A stretch of DNA of 64,000 bases from Nocardioides daphniae (GCF_004777465.1 NZ_CP038462.1:806001-870000); one strand, 5' to 3'. Positions 23,516-33,107 are shown, counted from the first letter of the stretch. The notes: a model not told the origin generated them from the sequence alone. Made by a program: numbers and translations.

Positions 23516-24370
23516 CATGCGTAGCAACAACCCGGTGTTCAACCGGTCCGAGGCGTTCAACGGCTCGAGCGTCCAGACCCAGTCGCCGTACGGCCAGAGC
23601 CCGTACGGCCAGACCGCCCCCTACTCCGAGTACGGCGAGCCGTCCCAGTGGGGCACCGGCACGCCGACGCACCAGCAGCCCGCCCAGCGGATGACGATCG
23701 ACAGCGTGGTCCAGAAGACCGGCATCACGCTGGGCATCACCGTGCTCGCGGCGATCGCCGTCTGGATCTGGGCCGGCGACCCCGCCACCTGGACCGCTGC
23801 CGAGGCCAACCGCGTGACCCTGGCTGCCATGGGTGGTGGCGGTCTCGCCTTCGTCCTCTCGCTGGTCAACTCCTTCAAGAAGGTCCCCAGCCCGCCGCTG
23901 GTGATGGCGTTCGCCGCCGCCGAGGGTGTCGCGCTGGGTGGATCATCAGCAAGTTCTTCGACACGATGTTCCCCGGCATCGTCAGCGGTGCCGTGCTCGG
24001 CACGATGGCCGCCTTCGCCGGTGTGCTCGCGGCCTACAAGATCTTCGACATCAAGCTGAGCGACAAGTTCAAGCGCGGCGTCACGGCCGTCATGTTCGGC
24101 ATGGTGGCCCTGAGCCTCGTGGGCGTGGTGCTGAGCTTCTTCGGCGCCAACTTCCTGAGCTTCGACTCCGGCTTCGGCCTGGTCTTCTCGATCGTCGGTC
24201 TCGCCCTCGGTGTCTTCATGCTGATGATGGACTTCGACTTCGTCGAGCAGGGCATCGCCGCCGGCATCGACGAGCGCTACTCCTGGACCGCCGCCTTCGC
24301 CATGCTGGTCTCGCTGGTCTGGATCTACACCAACCTGCTCCGCATCCTGGCCTTCTTCCAAGAGGACTGA
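23516..24370 (+). CDS. Bax inhibitor-1 family membrane protein, frameshifted
   Basis: About 285 residues after correction. A polar, Gln/Tyr-rich N-terminus with a repeated 'SPYGQ' (residues 25-40) precedes seven membrane helices ('ITLGITVLAAIAVWIWAG', 'VFSIVGLALGVFMLMMDFD', 'AAFAMLVSLVWIYTNLLRI'). The paired acidic 'MDFDFVEQG' motif fits the YccA/YbhL group of Bax1-I proteins, which are thought to be ion-leak channels. One base is missing near 23941 (GGTGGATC for 'GGIISKFF'). ATG 23516 follows GAGGAGAG. A TAGAGT box near 23451 is a promoter candidate. Confidence 0.88.
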
Positions 24371-24404
24371 GCCTCTCCCGGGCCCCGGCTGCCCGGACAC
24401 TCGA

Positions 24405-24436
24405 CGCCCCGCTCCCGCCTCGGCGGGGGCGGGGCG
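24405..24436 (+). terminator. Terminator after the Bax1-I gene
   Basis: CGCCCCGCTCCCGCC and GGCGGGGGCGGGGCG form a 15-bp stem with one mismatch and a 2-nt loop, followed by TTCGTCGTC. Confidence 0.7.
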
Positions 24437-24471
24437 TTCGTCGTCGCGCCGTGGGGTGGGAGGGGGAGCCC

Positions 24472-25475
24472 TCAGGCCACGTCGATCGGCGACGGGGTCT
24501 CCGCCTCCGGGGTGTGCGGGTGACGGCGGTGGCGCAGCTCGACCCAGCGGCCGCGGATGGCCCGGCGGTTGCTGGTGAGGTCGAGCGGGTCCAGCTCGGT
24601 GCCGGCGCGGTCCGCAGCCTCGACGGCGGCGGCCGCGGTCGGGCGTACGCCCTCACCGCGCTGCGCGCGGGCAGCAGCTCGTCGGGCTCGACCAGGCCGA
24701 CGGCCGCCAGAGTCGTCGGGAGCAGCACGTCGGCGCAGGCGTGGTAGCCCTCGGGGGAGGGGAACTTGTCGGGCCCGAAGAGCTCGGCCGGGGCGGCCTC
24801 GAACTCGGGGCCGAGGATGTCGCCCAGAGACACCGTGCGGGCGCCCTCGTCGAGCGCGACGATCGCCTGGGCCGCGGCCAGCCGGCGCGACCAGTGACGC
24901 GCGACCTGGCGCAGCGGCGGCAGGATCGGGCGGATCGTGCCGAGGTCCGGGCAGGTGCCGACGACGACCTCGACGCCGGCCTGGCGCAGCCGGCGCACGG
25001 CCTCGGCCAGGTGTCGCACCGACGCGGCGGGGCGCACCATGTGGGTCACGTCGTTGGGGCCGATCAGGATCATCGCGACGTCGCAGGGGCCCTCGAGGAC
25101 CTGGTCGACCTGGATCCGCAGGTCGGAGGACTGCGCCCCGACGACGGGGAAGGAGCGCAGGTGGACGCGGCGGTCGGCGGCGGTCGCCATGCCGGAGGCC
25201 CAGTAGGCACCGGGGGTGTGCTCGACCCGGTCGACGCCGTAGCCGATGGCCGCGGAGTCGCCGAGCAGCGCGATCTGGATCGGCGGGCCGGGACGGCCGC
25301 GACCGTAGAAGCCGGTGGCGTCGTAGACGGGCTTGGTGGCCCGCCCGATCATCTTGCGGGCCGCCAGGGCCTCCGCCACGAGGACGCCGTAGAGGGCTGC
25401 GCCGACCACGGAAAGGCCCCGGCCACCGTAGGCGGCGGCAGAGGCCAGACGACGTGCTGCGGAGGCTTTGCTCAC
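24472..25475 (-). CDS. SGNH/GDSL-family hydrolase, frameshifted
   Basis: About 334 residues after correction. Catalytic blocks: 'IALLGDSAAIGYGV' (block I Ser), 'VVGAQSSDLRIQ' (Gly), 'ILIGPNDVTHMV' (GxND) and 'FPSPEGYHACAD' (DxxH region, here SPEGYH). An N-terminal hydrophobic helix may anchor it. It probably deacylates or de-esterifies a lipid or glycan. The frame breaks near 24658; the real C-terminus is 'DPLDLTSNRRAIRGRW' and onward to a stop at 24472. GTG 25475 is leaderless. The divergent cbs neighbour matches mycobacterial order (recalled as Rv1075c). Confidence 0.85.
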
Positions 25476-25482
25476 GGGGGCC

Positions 25483-25531
25483 AGTCTACGGAGTTCACGC
25501 TTGCGCACTTGCCCCGGCTAGATTGGCGAAC
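25483..25531. promoter_or_regulatory. Divergent leaderless promoters of the SGNH gene and cbs
   Basis: TAGACT on the minus strand (25488-25483) is 7 nt from GTG 25475; TAGATT on the plus strand (25519-25524) is 7 nt from ATG 25532. The -10 boxes are 30 bp apart. Confidence 0.6.
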
Positions 25532-26944
25532 ATGCAGTACGTGAACTCGCTCCTGGACCTCATCGGCAACACCCCGCTCCTGAAGCTGTCGACCTCGTTG
25601 GCCCCCGAGCTGCAGGTCGAGAAGTACGGCGAGCCGAAGGGGCCGCTCCTGCTGGCGAAGGTCGAGTACCTGAACCCGGGTGGCTCGGTGAAGGACCGCA
25701 TCGCCACGCGGATGATCGAGGCCGCCGAGGCCTCCGGTGAGCTCCAGCCGGGCGGCACCATCGTGGAGCCGACGTCGGGCAACACCGGTGTCGGCCTGGC
25801 GATGGTGGCCCAGGAGAAGGGCTACAAGTGCGTCTTCGTCTGCCCCGACAAGGTCAGCGAGGACAAGCGCAACGTGCTGCGTGCCTACGGCGCCGAGGTC
25901 GTGGTCTGCCCGACCGCGGTCCCGCCGGAGCACCCCGACTCCTACTACAACGTCTCCGACCGCCTGGCCTCGCAGCCCGGCGCCTGGAAGCCGAACCAGT
26001 ACGCGAACCCGAACAACCCGCGCTCCCACTACGAGACCACCGGTCCGGAGATCTGGGCGCAGACGGAGGGGAAGATCACCCACTTCGTCGCGGGCGTGGG
26101 CACCGGCGGCACGATCTCCGGCATCGGTCGCTACCTCAAGGAGCAGAACCCCGACATCCAGGTGATCGGCGCCGACCCCGCCGGCTCGGTCTACTCCGGT
26201 GGCGACGGCCGTCCCTACCTCGTCGAGGGCGTCGGTGAGGACTTCTGGCCCGAGACCTACGACAAGTCGGTCGCCGACCGCATCATCGAGGTCTCCGACG
26301 CCGACTCCTTCGCCTTCACCCGCCGCCTGGCCCGCGAGGAGGCGCTGCTGGTCGGTGGCTCCGCCGGCATGGCTGCCTTCGCCGCGAAGAAGCTCGCGGT
26401 CGAGCTGGCCGAGGAGGGCCGCGACGACGCCGTCATCGTCGTGCTGCTCCCCGACTCCGGCCGCGGCTACCTGACCAAGGTCTTCAACGACCAGTGGCTG
26501 GGCCAGTACGGCTTCGCGACCGAGTCGACCGCCGACGTCGAGCTGACCGTGGGCGACGTCCTGCGCGGCAAGCAGGGCACCCTGCCCGACCTGGTCCACA
26601 CGCACCCGGGCGAGACCATCGCCGAGGCCATCCACATCCTGCAGGAGTACTCGGTCTCGCAGATGCCGGTCGTTCGCGCCGAGCCGCCCGTGGTGGCCGC
26701 CGAGGTCGCCGGGTCTGTCTCCGAGCGTGACCTCCTCGACGCCCTCTTCACCGGCAAGGCCAAGCTGACCGACGCCGTCGAGCAGCACATGTCGGCCCCG
26801 CTGCCGACCATCGGCTCGACCGAGTCGGTGAAGGACGCGGTGCACCTGCTCGAGACCGGCGACGCGGTCCTGGTCCACGAGGACGGTGCCCCGGTCGGCG
26901 TCGTCACCCGCCACGACCTGCTGGCCAACCTGGCCAAGGGCTGA
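25532..26944 (+). CDS. cbs: Cystathionine beta-synthase
   Basis: 470 residues. The PLP-fold domain has the Schiff-base lysine in 'NPGGSVKDRIATR' (K54), 'EPTSGNTGVGLAMV' and the phosphate-binding 'GVGTGGTISGIGRYL'. Two CBS domains occupy about residues 345-470 ('ILQEYSVSQMPVVR', 'LLETGDAVLVHEDGAPVGVV') and could bind an adenosyl ligand. It condenses serine and homocysteine to cystathionine, the first step of reverse transsulfuration. The partner enzyme is encoded at 40719. It is leaderless, and is followed closely by a small membrane protein gene and a TauE permease gene. Confidence 0.93.
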   Translation: MQYVNSLLDLIGNTPLLKLSTSLAPELQVEKYGEPKGPLLLAKVEYLNPGGSVKDRIATRMIEAAEASGELQPGGTIVEPTSGNTGVGLAMVAQEKGYKCVFVCPDKVSEDKRNVLRAYGAEVVVCPTAVPPEHPDSYYNVSDRLASQPGAWKPNQYANPNNPRSHYETTGPEIWAQTEGKITHFVAGVGTGGTISGIGRYLKEQNPDIQVIGADPAGSVYSGGDGRPYLVEGVGEDFWPETYDKSVADRIIEVSDADSFAFTRRLAREEALLVGGSAGMAAFAAKKLAVELAEEGRDDAVIVVLLPDSGRGYLTKVFNDQWLGQYGFATESTADVELTVGDVLRGKQGTLPDLVHTHPGETIAEAIHILQEYSVSQMPVVRAEPPVVAAEVAGSVSERDLLDALFTGKAKLTDAVEQHMSAPLPTIGSTESVKDAVHLLETGDAVLVHEDGAPVGVVTRHDLLANLAKG

Positions 26945-26946
26945 GC

Positions 26947-27369
26947 GTGGGCCGCCGCCTGCTGGCGGGGTTCGTCATCGTCGCGCTGGTCGTCGGTGGC
27001 GTCGCCGGCGGCGTGGTGGCGCTCGTCCAGGGATTCCGGGGCGGCGACGAGGTCGCCCTCTCCGAAGGGTTCACCGTCGACGGGCTCACCGTGGAGGACG
27101 GCTGGTGGCTGGTGGCCTCCGACCCGTCCTCCACGCCCGGCGCTCCCCGCGAGGTGCTGACCGGTGTCCGGGTGCGCCACGACGGCCCCGACTCCCGTGA
27201 GGTGCGCTTCGAGATGCACTTCCACGCCGACGGGCAGCTCGTCACGACGGTCTCCTGCCGTGCCGCCGGCGAGGTGGCGCCCGGCGTCGAGGTGCCCGCG
27301 ACCTGCCTGGGCACCCGGCTGCTGGTCCCCACGGACTTCGACCGGGTCACCGTCCGGCCGGTCGGCTGA
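26947..27369 (+). CDS. Small membrane-anchored protein of unknown function
   Basis: 140 residues. One N-terminal helix ('LLAGFVIVALVVGGVAGGVV') anchors an extracytoplasmic domain predicted to be beta-rich, with two cysteines ('TVSCRAAGE', 'PATCLGTRL') that could form a disulfide. I do not recognise the family. GTG 26947 begins 3 nt after the cbs stop and the next gene starts 7 nt later, so it belongs to a cbs-TauE operon. Confidence 0.7.
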   Translation: MGRRLLAGFVIVALVVGGVAGGVVALVQGFRGGDEVALSEGFTVDGLTVEDGWWLVASDPSSTPGAPREVLTGVRVRHDGPDSREVRFEMHFHADGQLVTTVSCRAAGEVAPGVEVPATCLGTRLLVPTDFDRVTVRPVG

Positions 27370-27375
27370 CGCGGC

Positions 27376-28155
27376 GTGGAGGTCTCGTACGAGGTGCTGG
27401 CGGCGCTGCTCGTGGCGGCGCTCGCCGCGGGCTTCGTCGACGCCGTCGTGGGCGGTGGCGGGCTGATCCAGCTGCCGGCGATCCTGCTCGGACTGCCCGG
27501 CGCGACGCCGGTGCAGATCCTGGCGACCAACAAGCTGTCGTCCTTCTGCGGCACCACCGTGGCCGCGGCGACGTACGCCCGGCGGGTGCGGCCCGACCCG
27601 CGCACCTTCGCGCCCCTGATGCTGGCCGCCTTCGTCGGGTCGGCGCTGGGGGCGTTGCTGGCCAGCATGATCCCCAAGTCGGCCTTCGACCCTATCGTGC
27701 TGGTCGCCCTGGTCGTGGTCGGCGCCTACGTCGTGGCCCGTCCGACGCTCGGGGCTGCCACCTCGCTCCGCTTCGCCGGCCACCACCACACGCTCGCGGC
27801 GCTGGTCACCGGACTGGTCGTCGGCGTCTATGACGGCGCGCTGGGGCCGGGCACCGGTTCCTTCTTCGTGCTGGCCCTGGTCAGCGTGCTGGGCTACAAC
27901 TTCCTCGAGGCCTCGGCCAAGGCGCGGCTGGCCAACTGGGCCACCAACCTGGCGGCGCTGATCGTCTTCGCCTCCCAGGACGCGTTGCTGTGGGGCGTCG
28001 GCCTGGCGATGGGCCTGACCAACATGGTCGGCGGCTACCTCGGTGCCCGGATCGCCATCGGGCGCGGCGCGGCCTTTGTGCGGGTCTTCTTCATCGTCGT
28101 GGTCTCGGGCTTCGTGGTCCGCATCGGCGGTGGCCTGCTCGGCTGGTGGGGCTGA
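27376..28155 (+). CDS. TauE/SafE (TSUP) family permease
   Basis: 259 residues, seven to eight helices. 'GFVDAVVGGGGLIQLPAIL' and the second half's 'VYDGALGPGTGSFFVLALV' are the paired conserved motifs of the family, which exports sulfite or other sulfur anions. Its place in an operon with cbs agrees with a sulfur role, but many TSUP proteins have other substrates. The start GTG 27376 is inferred from frame and spacing. Its stop overlaps the next start by one base (TGATG). Confidence 0.85.
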   Translation: MEVSYEVLAALLVAALAAGFVDAVVGGGGLIQLPAILLGLPGATPVQILATNKLSSFCGTTVAAATYARRVRPDPRTFAPLMLAAFVGSALGALLASMIPKSAFDPIVLVALVVVGAYVVARPTLGAATSLRFAGHHHTLAALVTGLVVGVYDGALGPGTGSFFVLALVSVLGYNFLEASAKARLANWATNLAALIVFASQDALLWGVGLAMGLTNMVGGYLGARIAIGRGAAFVRVFFIVVVSGFVVRIGGGLLGWWG

Positions 28156-28796
28156 TGGCTGCTCCGACCCGCTACCTCACGATCGCGCGCGACGGGGAGG
28201 CGGAGCTGGAGGTCAAGCGGAGCCGTTTCCTCTGCACGCTGCGTCGCGTCGAGACCGAGGAGGCGGCGCGGGCCCTGGTCGAGGAGATGCGCAAGGCCCA
28301 CTGGGACGCGCGCCACCACTGCTCGGCCTTCGTGCTGGGCGCCGACGCGATGCTGCAGCGCTCCAACGACGACGGGGAGCCGGCCGGCACCGCCGGCGCG
28401 CCGATGCTGGAGGTCCTCCGCGGCGCGCGGGGGGAGGGCGTGAGCGACGTCGTCGCGGTCGTGACCCGCTGGTTCGGTGGCATCCTGCTCGGCGCCGGCG
28501 GGCTGGTCCGCGCCTACGGCGACGCGGTGCAGGCCGGACTCGCCGAGGTCGGCACGCTCGAGCGGCGCCTGCTCCAGGAGTGGAGCCTGGTCCTCGACCA
28601 CGGCGAGGCGGGCCGGGTGGAGAGCGACCTGCGCTCGCGCGGCGTCCAGGTCCTCGACACGACGTACGACGCCCGCGTGCGCCTGCTCCTCGGCTGCGAG
28701 GACGGCGCAGCGCTGGGCGTGCAGGTCGCCGAGCTGACCGCGGGGCGCGGCGCGCTGACCCGCGCCGGCGAGCGCTGGGTCGACGTCAGGGCGTGA
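28155..28796 (+). CDS. IMPACT/YigZ family protein
   Basis: 213 residues. The N-terminal UPF0029 domain shows 'LEVKRSRFLCTLRRVETEEA', 'WDARHHCSAFVLG' and 'SNDDGEPAGTAGAPML', and the 'VTRWFGGILLGAGGLVRAY' segment is diagnostic; a ferredoxin-like C-terminal domain follows. The family is linked to translation regulation, but the bacterial role is not settled. Translation is coupled to the permease. Its last 11 bp overlap the convergent TetR gene. Confidence 0.88.
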   Translation: MAAPTRYLTIARDGEAELEVKRSRFLCTLRRVETEEAARALVEEMRKAHWDARHHCSAFVLGADAMLQRSNDDGEPAGTAGAPMLEVLRGARGEGVSDVVAVVTRWFGGILLGAGGLVRAYGDAVQAGLAEVGTLERRLLQEWSLVLDHGEAGRVESDLRSRGVQVLDTTYDARVRLLLGCEDGAALGVQVAELTAGRGALTRAGERWVDVRA

Positions 28797-29360
28797 AGCG
28801 GGGCTGGTCGACCAGTCCGCCGAGGGTGATGGCCAGCTCGCGGGTCAGCTGAGCCTGGTCGCCCTCGGGCTCGGTGAGTTGACCGATCGCGGCCAGACAG
28901 AGGGTGCGCACGCACAGTGCGATCCACGCGTCCGAGCACGGCGGGTCGAACTCGCCGCTGAGGCGCCGCGCCGTGATGTCGGCCAGGATCGGCTCGTCGT
29001 GCACGGCCACTCGCGCCGCCTGCTCGAGGTGGGGGCGATGCTGAGGATGACGTCACGGTAAGCGGCGCTCAGCGAGATCGCCCGCGCCGCGAGGACTTCC
29101 ATGGCCTCACGCCACGGCAGGGGCCGCATCTCGTCGAGGATCGTGGGCACCAGGTGCATCGCCGTCGTCCGCGCCATGGCCTGCAGCAGGGCGTCCCGGT
29201 CGGCGTAGTGGCGGTAGACCGTGGCCCGGGTCAGTCCTGCCCGCTCCGCCACCTCGGCGATGCTCGCCTGGGGGTTGTCCAGCATCGCTTCGGCCGCGGC
29301 CTTGAGAATGGCTTCGCGGTTGCGTCGCCCGTCGGCGCGCGCCGATCCCCTCGTGGACAT
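28786..29360 (-). CDS. TetR-family transcriptional regulator, frameshifted
   Basis: About 191 residues after correction. The N-terminal helix-turn-helix reads 'REAILKAAAEAML' then 'SIAEVAERAGLTRATVYRHY'. The ligand domain runs on in a second frame from about 29032 ('LEQAARVAVHDEPILAD'); one C is missing in a CCCC run. It lies 51 bp downstream of the cholesterol-oxidase-like gene on the same strand and probably represses it through the dyad at 31131. Confidence 0.85.
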
Positions 29361-29411
29361 GGGGTGAGGGTAGATCACCCCGTCGTCCACGAGGGAAACG
29401 GACGGGTGCAC

Positions 29412-31049
29412 TCAGACCAGGCGGCCGACGTCGTGGGCCACGATCTTGTCCATCGCGCGCTCTGCGACCGCGGCGATCGTCATCGAGGGGTTGCAGGCAG
29501 CCGCCGTACCGGGCAGCAGGGCGCCGTCGAGGACGTACAGGCCCTTCTGGCCGAGCACACGACCCTCGAGGTCGCAGACGGTCCCCATCGAGGCGCCGCC
29601 GAGCGGATGCCAGGTCGAGGGTGACATGGCCGTGGTGTCGCCGAGGAATGAGGCGAAGCCCGCGATCTTCTTCACCCTGGCGTGGATGCGGGCAGCGCTC
29701 TCCCTGTCGCCGTTCTTGGGCCAGTGCAGAATCGCGTCGTCCTTCTCCGCGTCGTAGCGGAACTCTCCCCGGTCCTTGCTCACCCCGTAGCCCACCAGCA
29801 TGGTGGTGGTGGGCCCCCACGACTTCTTGCTCGGATCGCCACCCGCCATCAGAGGTGGCAACGACGCCTGGATCACGGTGTTGGCGGTCGCCGGGTCCTC
29901 CCATGCCTTGGAGCCGTAGACGACGGGGCCGCCCTGCACCGGACCGAAGTCGTCGAAGAGGCTGGTCCACGTGTAGATCCGGTCGGCGTTGGTGCCCCAG
30001 TTGGAGCCCAGGGCCTCGGGAAGGTCGGTGATCTCGCCGCGAGCGGCCGACTTCAACAGCAAGCGGGTGGTACCGGTGCTTCCGGCGCCCATGATGAGCG
30101 TCGGCGTCGTGTAGACGACCTCCTCCAGCACCCTGCCGGTGGTGTCGGTGCGCTGGGCGCGTACCTCCCACGCTCCCGAGCGGGTGCGCGCGATGCCGGT
30201 CACGTTGTGCAGGGTGCGGACCTCCAGGAGACCCGTGGCCTCGGCAGCCCGGATGTAGGTCACGTCGACCGAGTGCTTGCCGCCGTTGTTGACACCGAGC
30301 GCGGCGTCGCCGTTGGTGTAGGTGGCCTTCATCTCGCCTCGAAGCTCGCGCAGTGCGTAGGACCAGTCGATGGGCATCGGGATCTTCTCGATGTCGTAGC
30401 CAGCGGCGAGCGCCTTCCTGGCGAACACCCGAGCCGCCTTGTAGTTGTCGCTGGAGACGAGGGCATCCGGCGCCGTCCGCAGTTTCAGCATGCGCTCGAC
30501 CCGGCGGTAGTGGACACGGTGCATCCACTCGCGATCAAGCTCCTCGGGCAGTTCGCTGGCGAAGACTTCCGCGGACGGCTCCAGGCTCATCCCCTGGTAG
30601 GCCAACGACCCGCCGCCAAGACCAGCAGCGTTCATCACCGTCATGTTCTCGCCGACGACGCTCTCCAGCAGGCCCGTGTGCGGGGTCTCGAAGAGGGGGC
30701 GACCGAAGATCTCCGGCATCGACTCGTGCCACAGGGCCCGCTCGTCAAGGCTCGAGACCCGCGGAAAGGTGTCGGCGTCGGGCCCCGTCACCCACCGCTT
30801 GCCGCGCTCGAGCAGCGTGACTGGCACTCCCGCGCGGGTGAGTCGCAGCGAGGCGACGCCGCCGCCGAAGCCGGACCCGATGACGATGACGCGGCGCTCC
30901 TCCCGGCGCAGCGGGATGTGGGCCGAGGCCGGTCGGGTGCTGGCACCGACGGTGCCTGCGGCGCCGACGGCGGCGCCAGCTGCCATGAAGGCGCGTCGAG
31001 ACACCGACCTCGGTGCGTGGGCAGGGGATGCTGTGGGCAAGTGGGGCAC
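29412..31049 (-). CDS. Cholesterol-oxidase-like GMC flavoprotein, Tat-exported
   Basis: 545 residues. A twin-arginine signal ('SVSRRAFMAAGAAVGAAG') precedes the FAD site 'VIVIGSGFGGGVASLRLTRA'. The overall pattern follows class I cholesterol oxidase: 'NNGGKHSVDVTYIRAA', 'WHPLGGASMG' (catalytic His) and 'NPSMTIAAVAER' (Asn). By my eye alignment the glutamate needed for double-bond isomerisation in Streptomyces cholesterol oxidase is not conserved ('VIQASLPPL'), so the substrate or product may differ. GTG 31049 follows GGGAGG. TetR follows downstream and a dyad operator lies upstream. Confidence 0.83.
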   Translation of the reverse strand: MPHLPTASPAHAPRSVSRRAFMAAGAAVGAAGTVGASTRPASAHIPLRREERRVIVIGSGFGGGVASLRLTRAGVPVTLLERGKRWVTGPDADTFPRVSSLDERALWHESMPEIFGRPLFETPHTGLLESVVGENMTVMNAAGLGGGSLAYQGMSLEPSAEVFASELPEELDREWMHRVHYRRVERMLKLRTAPDALVSSDNYKAARVFARKALAAGYDIEKIPMPIDWSYALRELRGEMKATYTNGDAALGVNNGGKHSVDVTYIRAAEATGLLEVRTLHNVTGIARTRSGAWEVRAQRTDTTGRVLEEVVYTTPTLIMGAGSTGTTRLLLKSAARGEITDLPEALGSNWGTNADRIYTWTSLFDDFGPVQGGPVVYGSKAWEDPATANTVIQASLPPLMAGGDPSKKSWGPTTTMLVGYGVSKDRGEFRYDAEKDDAILHWPKNGDRESAARIHARVKKIAGFASFLGDTTAMSPSTWHPLGGASMGTVCDLEGRVLGQKGLYVLDGALLPGTAAACNPSMTIAAVAERAMDKIVAHDVGRLV

Positions 31050-31130
31050 GTGTCCTCCCGAGAGTGAGCGAGGTCCGCTCGCTGCGGCCCCGCGGCGGCG
31101 ACCACCTCCCTCGATGGCGCTCGTGGAAAG

Positions 31131-31146
31131 TAAGACAGATGTCTCA
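31131..31146. promoter_or_regulatory. Candidate TetR operator upstream of the GMC oxidase
   Basis: TAAGACA-GA-TGTCTCA, a 16-bp dyad (6 of 7 arm bases match), 82 nt before the GMC start. The heptamer CAGATGT is also directly repeated here (31136-31142 and 31145-31151). Confidence 0.5.
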
Positions 31147-31233
31147 GATGTGGGCACGGTCTGGTCCATCCCTCGGACGTGGGGTGAAGACAGGGCCGCA
31201 CCCACCGCAGTGCCGAGAGGGTGTCGGTGGAGC

Positions 31234-31629
31234 TCAGCCGACGTCGCCGTCGAGGTAGAGCCAGCGTCCGGCGCGTCGGGCGAAGCGGCTGCGCTCGTGC
31301 ATCCGGCCGTCCTGCCCGCCGGAGCGCCACGTCGCCACGAACTCGACCTCGCCGGTCTCGTCGTCGGGGCCGCCGTCGACGGTCTCGAGGATCTCCAGGC
31401 CGGTCCAGACGGTGCCCGGATCCCCGGTCACGTCGTCGGGCCGGGTGCGCGGGTGCCAGGTCGCGAAGACCCAGTCGTCCAGGCCCAGGGCGAAGGCCGA
31501 GTAGCGCGAGCGCATCAGCGCCTCGGCGGTGGGCGGTCGCTCGCCGCCGCGGTGGAAACGGCCGCAGCAGGCGTCGTACGTCCGTCGCGTCGCGTCGGTC
31601 CCGCCGCACGGGCACTCGGGTTGCAGCAC
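31234..31629 (-). CDS. YchJ-family protein (UPF0225)
   Basis: 131 residues. It opens with a zinc-binding SEC-C-like motif, 'PECPCGG' and 'YDACCGRFHRG', and continues with the YchJ core 'ALMRSRYSAFALGLDDWV' and 'TWHPRTRP'. The molecular role is unknown. The start is a leaderless GTG at 31629, with TAGGCT 6 nt upstream. It is divergent from the moxR operon. Confidence 0.88.
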   Translation of the reverse strand: MLQPECPCGGTDATRRTYDACCGRFHRGGERPPTAEALMRSRYSAFALGLDDWVFATWHPRTRPDDVTGDPGTVWTGLEILETVDGGPDDETGEVEFVATWRSGGQDGRMHERSRFARRAGRWLYLDGDVG

Positions 31630-31635
31630 GCAGCG

Positions 31636-31707
31636 AGCCTAACGTTCGGCAGGTTCGTGGGCGCGCGCCTCTGGGGTGGCTGGTGTGGACGGGCTAGGTT
31701 GGGAGTT
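31636..31707. promoter_or_regulatory. Divergent leaderless promoters of ychJ-like and moxR-like genes
   Basis: TAGGCT on the minus strand (31641-31636) serves GTG 31629; TAGGTT (31695-31700) lies 7 nt before GTG 31708. Confidence 0.55.
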
Positions 31708-33107
31708 GTGACGAGCATCGCAACCCAGGCCCCCGCTCCGCGCACCGTGGGGGAGCTCAGGGCCTCCGGCCACGTGCACACCACCCTGCGCGAGGAGCTG
31801 CGCGCCAACCTGCTCGCGCGGCTGCGCGAGGGCGTCGACCCGTGGCCCGGCCTGCACGGCTTCGCCGACACGGTGATCCCGCAGGTCGAGCGCGCGATCC
31901 TCGCCGGCCACGACATCGTGCTGCTGGGTGAGCGCGGGCAGGGCAAGACGCGGCTGCTGCGCAGCCTGGTCGACCTGCTCGACGAGTGGAGCCCGGTGAT
32001 CGAGGGCTCGGAGCTGGGGAGCACCCGTACGACCCGATCACGCCGCAGTGGACCACCGCCGCCCGCGCCCAGGGCGACGCCCTGCCGATCGCGTGGGTGC
32101 ACCGCTCCGAGCGGTACGCCGAGAAGCTCGCCACCCCGGACACGTCGGTGGCCGACCTCATCGGTGACGTCGACCCGATGAAGGTGGCCGAGGGCCGCCA
32201 CCTCGGTGACCCCGACACCATCGCCTTCGGCCTGGTGCCGCGCAGCCACCGCGGCATCGTCGCGATTAACGAGCTGCCCGACCTGGCCGAGCGGATCCAG
32301 GTCGCGATGCTCAACGTGATGGAGGAGCGCGACGTCCAGATCCGCGGCTACCTGCTGCGCCTGCCGCTCGACGTGCTGGTGGTCGCCAGCGCCAACCCCG
32401 AGGACTACACCAACCGCGGCCGCATCATCACGCCGCTCAAGGACCGCTTCGGCGCCGAGATCCGCACCCACTACCCGGTGGAGCTCGCCGACGAGCTGGC
32501 CGTGATCCGCCAGGAGGCCCACCTCGTCGCCGCGGTGCCCGACGTGCTGCTGGAGGTGCTGGCCCGCTTCACCCGCGCGCTGCGCGAGTCGAGCGCCGTC
32601 GACCAGCGCTCCGGCGTCAGCGCCCGCTTCACCATCGCGGGTGCCGAGACGGTCGCCGCCGCGGCGCTGCACCGCGCCACCCGCCAGGGGGAGGACGAGG
32701 CGGTCGCCCGCCTGGTCGACCTCGAGTCGGCCGTCGCCGTGCTGCGCGGCAAGGTCGAGTTCGAGACCGGTGAGGAGGGCCGGGAGACGGAGATCCTGAC
32801 CCACCTGCTGCGCACCGCCGTCGCCGCGACGGTGCGCGACCACCTGGCCGGGGTCGACCTGGGACTGCTGGTCGAGGCCATCGAGGACGGCGCCACCATC
32901 GCCACCGGCGCGCAGGTCAGCGCCCGCGACTTCCTGGAGGGGCTGCCGCGCCTCGGCGAGTCGGAGGTCTACGACGACATCGCTGCCCGCGTCGGCGCCC
33001 GTACGCCCGGCGAGGTGGCAGGTGCGGTCGAGCTGGCGCTGGAGGGGCTCTACCTGGCCCGCCGGATCGGCAAGGAGTCCGACGGGGCCGAGACGGTCTA
33101 TGGCTGA
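31708..33107 (+). CDS. MoxR-type AAA+ ATPase, frameshifted
   Basis: About 466 residues after correction. Walker A 'LLGERGQGKTRLLRSL' lies near residue 75; after the break come Walker B 'RGIVAINELPDLAERIQ', sensor 1 'VVASANPEDYTNRG' and arginine finger region 'LKDRFGAEIRTHYP', typical of the MoxR/chelatase clade. One base is missing near 32018 (CTGGGGAG; expected 'GSELGEHPYDPITPQ'). It is followed by a GNAT gene and a VWA-domain gene; MoxR and VWA partners usually act together as a chaperone or metal-insertion machine. Confidence 0.9.

Noticed and set aside
31990-32040. Programmed ribosomal frameshift in the moxR gene
   Set aside because: No slippery heptamer or downstream pseudoknot is evident, and similar one-base losses occur in many unrelated genes here.
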